A stretch of 64,000 nucleotides of DNA, from positions 134,310 through 198,309 of the forward strand of contig JAZLDH010000009.1 of the NCBI GenBank assembly GCA_045614605.1. The letters run 5' to 3'. Below the pieces are notes generated by a model. The model was given only the letters and a program-made list of their open reading frames with translations, was not told the DNA's origin and searched no databases. The DNA comes from Onthomorpha sp937906975. Its GTDB lineage: Bacteria > Bacteroidota > Bacteroidia > Bacteroidales > P3. A program made the translations under genes and the position numbers. The stretch's first letter is position 1, and each line of letters opens with the position of its first letter. This document shows positions 61,213 through 64,000 of this stretch, in pieces.

Positions 61213-62454
61213 ATGATAAATTTTGAAACTTTTCAATTAGAAAACGGATTGAGAGTAGTGTTTAATCAAGACAAAAACACTACTCTTGTTGCTGTTAATT
61301 TGTTATATGAAATTGGAGCAAAGCACGAGGAGGACGATGCTACGGGTTTTGCACATCTTTTTGAGCATTTAATGTTTTCGGGTAGTAAAAACTTTGAAAA
61401 TTACGACCAAATAGTAGAGCGATTAGGCGGAGAAAGTAACGCATTCACAAATAACGACATCACAAACTACTATTTGACCGTTCCAAACATGTATTTACAA
61501 TACGCCTTAGAGTTAGAAGCCGACAGAATGCGTAATCTAAACTTAAACAACAAAAGTTTAGAAGTTCAAAAGAGTGTTGTAATAGAAGAATTTAAACAAA
61601 GATATATCAATCAGCCCTACGGAGATTTATGGAAGCAAATAAGAGAGCTTGCTTTCACCTCTCACCCCTATCAACACCAAACAATAGGAAAATGTATTGA
61701 GCATATAGAAAACGTTAGCTTAGAAAACGCAAAACAATTCTACGATAACTACTACACACCCTCTAATGCAGTTCTTGCAATTTCAGGAAACGTAGAACTC
61801 AATGAGCTAAAACCTATGGTGGAAAAGGCATTTGGAAAAATTCCTTACTCAAAAACAATCAAAAAGTCTTATCCTGCCGAGGCTAAACAAATGGAAAATC
61901 GTGAAAAAACAGTGAAAGCCGATGTCCCTGCTAACTTAATCTGTATTATTTTCCAAATGGGCGGACGACTAAGCGAGGATTACTATAAATATGACCTTAT
62001 TTCCGATGTGCTTTCTAATGGAAAAAGCACACGTTTGTATAACAGCTTGGTTGTAAATCAACAATTATTTACCGAAATCAATGCCTTCATAACAGGCGAG
62101 GACGATTGCGGGCTTTTTGTCGTTACAGGAAAATATAGAGATGGAGTAGATATAAAACAAGGTGAAGAAGCAATTTGGCAAGAGCTAAAATCAATGAAAG
62201 AAAACATGATTACCGAAAACGAATTGCAAAAGATGAAAAACAAAAATGACGCAAACGCCACTTTTGGTAACATAAAAGCATTAGACAAAGCGATGAATCT
62301 TGCTTATTTTACTCACCTTGAAGGAAAAACTCATTTAATAAATGAAGAAAGAGAGCAATACAACAAAGTAAGTCTTGAAGATTTACAATCGCTTGCAAAC
62401 AATCTTTTTAACAACACCAAGTATTCAACATTGTATTATTTAAAAAACAAATAA
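61213..62454 (+). CDS. M16-family zinc peptidase
   Basis: Pitrilysin-like peptidase. The 413 residues include the inverted zinc motif H48-L-F-E51-H52 and the downstream Glu in SVVIEEFKQRYINQPYGDLW, then a second M16 half (about 170-345). No signal peptide is seen, so it may act in the cytoplasm or be exported by another route. Length fits a single-unit processing-peptidase-like member, which normally dimerises. It lies between addB and the second sugar permease gene (1 nt gap). Confidence 0.91.
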   Translation: MINFETFQLENGLRVVFNQDKNTTLVAVNLLYEIGAKHEEDDATGFAHLFEHLMFSGSKNFENYDQIVERLGGESNAFTNNDITNYYLTVPNMYLQYALELEADRMRNLNLNNKSLEVQKSVVIEEFKQRYINQPYGDLWKQIRELAFTSHPYQHQTIGKCIEHIENVSLENAKQFYDNYYTPSNAVLAISGNVELNELKPMVEKAFGKIPYSKTIKKSYPAEAKQMENREKTVKADVPANLICIIFQMGGRLSEDYYKYDLISDVLSNGKSTRLYNSLVVNQQLFTEINAFITGEDDCGLFVVTGKYRDGVDIKQGEEAIWQELKSMKENMITENELQKMKNKNDANATFGNIKALDKAMNLAYFTHLEGKTHLINEEREQYNKVSLEDLQSLANNLFNNTKYSTLYYLKNK

Positions 62455-62455
62455 A

Positions 62456-63844
62456 ATGGTAACAAAAAATTTAAACAAAGGGCAGAATATAATGCCTATG
62501 ATTTCAATTACAATTCTCTTTTTTATGTGGGGATTTATCACTTCTTTAAATGATATTTTGATTCCTTTCTTAAAAGAGATTTATTCCCTATCTCACTTTG
62601 AGGCAAACATTGTTCAATTTGCATTTTTCATAGCCTATTTTGTGGGAGCATTCGTTTTCTACATTCTTTCTTTCTCTAAGAAAGACCCTATAAGTAAATG
62701 GGGCTATAAAACAACGATTGTAATAGGACTTGTCATCTCTTCTGTGGCGTGTTCTTTATTTGCATTTGCAGCTTACAAGGCTTTGAGTTTTTCTATCTTC
62801 CTTTGCACTTTGTTTTGCTTGGGATTAGGACTTACTTTCTTGCAAATTGCGGCTAATCCTTTCGTTGCAATCATCGGAGAGCCACAAACGGCCTCTTCTC
62901 GTTTGAATTTGAGTCAGGCTTTTAACTCTTTGGGAACTACCTTAGGACCTGCATTGGGCGGATATTTGATTTTTACAATGTTTAAGCCAGAAGAAAATCA
63001 AGGCCCTTCAACTGTGGTTATCCCTTATTTAGTTTTGGCAGGGCTTTTATTACTTGTAGCAATTTTTATCTACTTTTCTAAAATCAACACAACAATTGAG
63101 CAAGACTCTTCTGTAAGTAAGAAAACTTCTCTTTGGTCTAAGCCTTATACAATACTTGGTGCCTTAGGTATTTTCTTCTATGTAGGAGCAGAAGTGGCAG
63201 TTGGTAGCAATATAGTGTCATATTTGAAAGAAACCATGCAGATGCCCGAAGCCTTAGCATCGGCTTATCTTTCTTATTATTGGGGTGGAGCTATGATTGG
63301 ACGTTTTCTTGGTTCTGTTTCTTTGAGTAATTTGAAGATAGAAAAGAAATTGCTTTATATGTTATTGCTTGCCGCAATAGGTTTTGCAATAATTTTCTTT
63401 ATAAACAACTCTTTACATGGTTTAGGCTTTGAAAAAGTTTGGGTATTCTTACTTTTCATTGTATTGAACTTTATTGGCTTATTCATAGGCAAAGGAAAAA
63501 CTGCTCGCTCATTAGCAATATTTGCTTTTGTTAATGTTTGCTTGATTGTTTTAAGCCTTTCTATCAATTCTCCTTTGGTAATTTGGACCTTACTTGCAAT
63601 AGGCTTGTTTAATTCTATTATGTGGTCAAATGTTTTCACCCTTGCAATAGACGGATTGAAAGAACAAACCTCACAAGTGTCGTCAATGTTGATTATGATG
63701 ATTGTCGGCGGAGCTGTCCTTCCTCCTTTACAAGGACTTTTAGCAGATGCAACAAACATAAGCATATCTTTCTTAATCCCAATGGTGTCTTACGCTTATT
63801 TATTCTTCTATGGAATTAAGGGATTCAAAATAGGCAAGCAATAA
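62456..63844 (+). CDS. FucP/GluP-family sugar:proton symporter (MFS), second copy
   Basis: Twelve-helix permease; 462 residues, longer than the copy at 16605. MWGFITSLNDILIPFLK near 23-39, ANPFVAIIGEPQTASSRLNLSQAFNSLGTTLGP and a C-terminal repeat LMIMMIVGGAVLPPLQG place it in the FucP/GluP branch. The first copy has MFSLSVIGLLYFVFGFVTWLN and NPYVTILGPIESAAKR, so the two are distant paralogues with different likely substrates. A terminator and phased element follow. Confidence 0.9.
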   Translation: MVTKNLNKGQNIMPMISITILFFMWGFITSLNDILIPFLKEIYSLSHFEANIVQFAFFIAYFVGAFVFYILSFSKKDPISKWGYKTTIVIGLVISSVACSLFAFAAYKALSFSIFLCTLFCLGLGLTFLQIAANPFVAIIGEPQTASSRLNLSQAFNSLGTTLGPALGGYLIFTMFKPEENQGPSTVVIPYLVLAGLLLLVAIFIYFSKINTTIEQDSSVSKKTSLWSKPYTILGALGIFFYVGAEVAVGSNIVSYLKETMQMPEALASAYLSYYWGGAMIGRFLGSVSLSNLKIEKKLLYMLLLAAIGFAIIFFINNSLHGLGFEKVWVFLLFIVLNFIGLFIGKGKTARSLAIFAFVNVCLIVLSLSINSPLVIWTLLAIGLFNSIMWSNVFTLAIDGLKEQTSQVSSMLIMMIVGGAVLPPLQGLLADATNISISFLIPMVSYAYLFFYGIKGFKIGKQ

Positions 63845-63846
63845 GT

Positions 63847-63915
63847 CTTAGAAACAATAAAAAAATCTCTTAGGAAAATTTTACTAATCCTAAGAGATTT
63901 TTTTCTAAAACAAAG
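63847..63915. repeat. Phased four-box element, copy 8
   Basis: Boxes CTTAG at 63847, CTTAG at 63869, CTAAG at 63890 and CAAAG at 63911; steps are 22, 21 and 21 bp, the only deviation from 21 in the set. The first is preceded by AAGT. Boxes 2 and 3 are in the terminator stem. The copy lies between the permease gene and a converging gene that runs off the right edge. Confidence 0.8.
63864..63905. terminator. Bidirectional terminator after the second permease gene
   Basis: AAATCTCTTAGGA (63864-63875 core) pairs with TCCTAAGAGATTT (63888-63900 core), loop about 12 nt, with A-runs before and T-runs after. Arms match those of the terminator at 48666-48703. Confidence 0.88.
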
Positions 63916-63920
63916 AGTTG

Positions 63921-64000
63921 TTATTTTCTTTCTTGAAACAAGATGTAATAGACATTGTTTTCTTCATACATAGCCTTTACAAAATATTTCTCTTTGTTTT
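63921..64000 (-). CDS. C-terminal end of an unknown gene (runs off right edge)
   Basis: Reading into the window on the minus strand from the right edge, the frame NKEKYFVKAMYEENNVYYILFQERK then a TAA at 63921-63923 is open for 25 codons. The other two frames stop early. The composition is gene-like and the terminator just beyond its stop fits a gene end. Too short to identify. Confidence 0.5.
   Translation of the reverse strand, partial: NKEKYFVKAMYEENNVYYILFQERK

Noticed and set aside
63826..63957. Extension of phased element copy 8 beyond four boxes
   Set aside because: A C is in register at 63826 (CAAAA), 63932 (CTTGA) and 63953 (CATTG), but these do not belong to the usual box set and lie in coding sequence, so chance is likely.
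1..64000. tRNA, rRNA, riboswitch, transposase or phage genes
   Set aside because: I read all gaps on both strands; none is long enough or shows a cloverleaf, ribosomal sequence, known aptamer core or transposase motif. No gap exceeds about 300 bp.

Overview
The window is a densely packed, clearly AT-rich chromosome segment of an anaerobic Bacteroidetes bacterium, most likely order Bacteroidales. The evidence is: Bacteroides-type promoters (TTTG, about 19-20 bp, then TAnnTTTG) instead of sigma-70 boxes; two secreted proteases with C-terminal type IX secretion (T9SS) sorting domains; lipid A/Kdo genes (lpxB, kdtA); a lipidated TamA-like outer membrane protein; FucP-type sugar permeases; and ferredoxin-based energy metabolism (PFOR, 2-oxoacid:ferredoxin oxidoreductase, Rnf). 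No tRNA, rRNA, phage, insertion sequence or CRISPR array is visible. Both ends cut a gene.

Layout. 1-10.4 kb is a redox block: PFOR nifJ (partial, minus), Fe superoxide dismutase, a four-subunit 2-oxoacid:ferredoxin oxidoreductase, and rnfB-C-(secreted PsbP-like protein)-D-G-E. The first two enzymes reduce ferredoxin, Rnf couples its oxidation by NAD+ to ion pumping, and SOD protects. rnfA is absent where it would be expected. 10.4-16.6 kb is envelope: T9SS carboxypeptidase, beta-barrel protein, Kdo transferase, TamL-like protein. 16.6-26.4 kb holds a sugar permease, clpX, DUF4294, NlpC/P60, gtrA, surE, a small membrane protein, lpxB, a SpoIID-like protein, a thioredoxin-like protein and an L-cysteine desulfidase-like protein. 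26.4-34 kb is housekeeping: ssb, lysS, S41 protease, purM, orphan LutA, two radical SAM enzymes. 34-42 kb has a giant M6 protease, nadC, a YihY protein, and a DegT aminotransferase/initiating sugar transferase pair. 42-48.6 kb has pruA, an unknown protein, two tandem GldN/PorN-like proteins, an rRNA/tRNA methyltransferase, and a divergent AraC regulator/outer membrane protein pair. 48.8-55.6 kb (minus) has phosphoglucomutase, two Sel1 proteins, a SpoIIE phosphatase with a degenerate cyclase-like partner, gmk and a Glu-rich protein. 55.7-63.9 kb has addA-addB, an M16 peptidase and a second FucP-type permease.

The most unusual signal is non-coding. Eight copies of a four-box element lie in intergenic DNA. 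Each has four 5-bp boxes (mostly CTTTG, CAAAG, CTTAG or CTAAG) whose first bases are 21 bp apart, one step of 22 excepted, separated by 16-bp, nearly pure A/T spacers that differ between copies. Copies occur in every convergent intergenic gap longer than about 60 bp and upstream of nifJ, rnfB and addA. Two copies in tandem stay in the same 21-bp register over about 170 bp. Three copies also form intrinsic terminators. I do not recognise this element. A separate GC-richer tandem repeat, also of 21-bp period, adjoins the copy upstream of nifJ.
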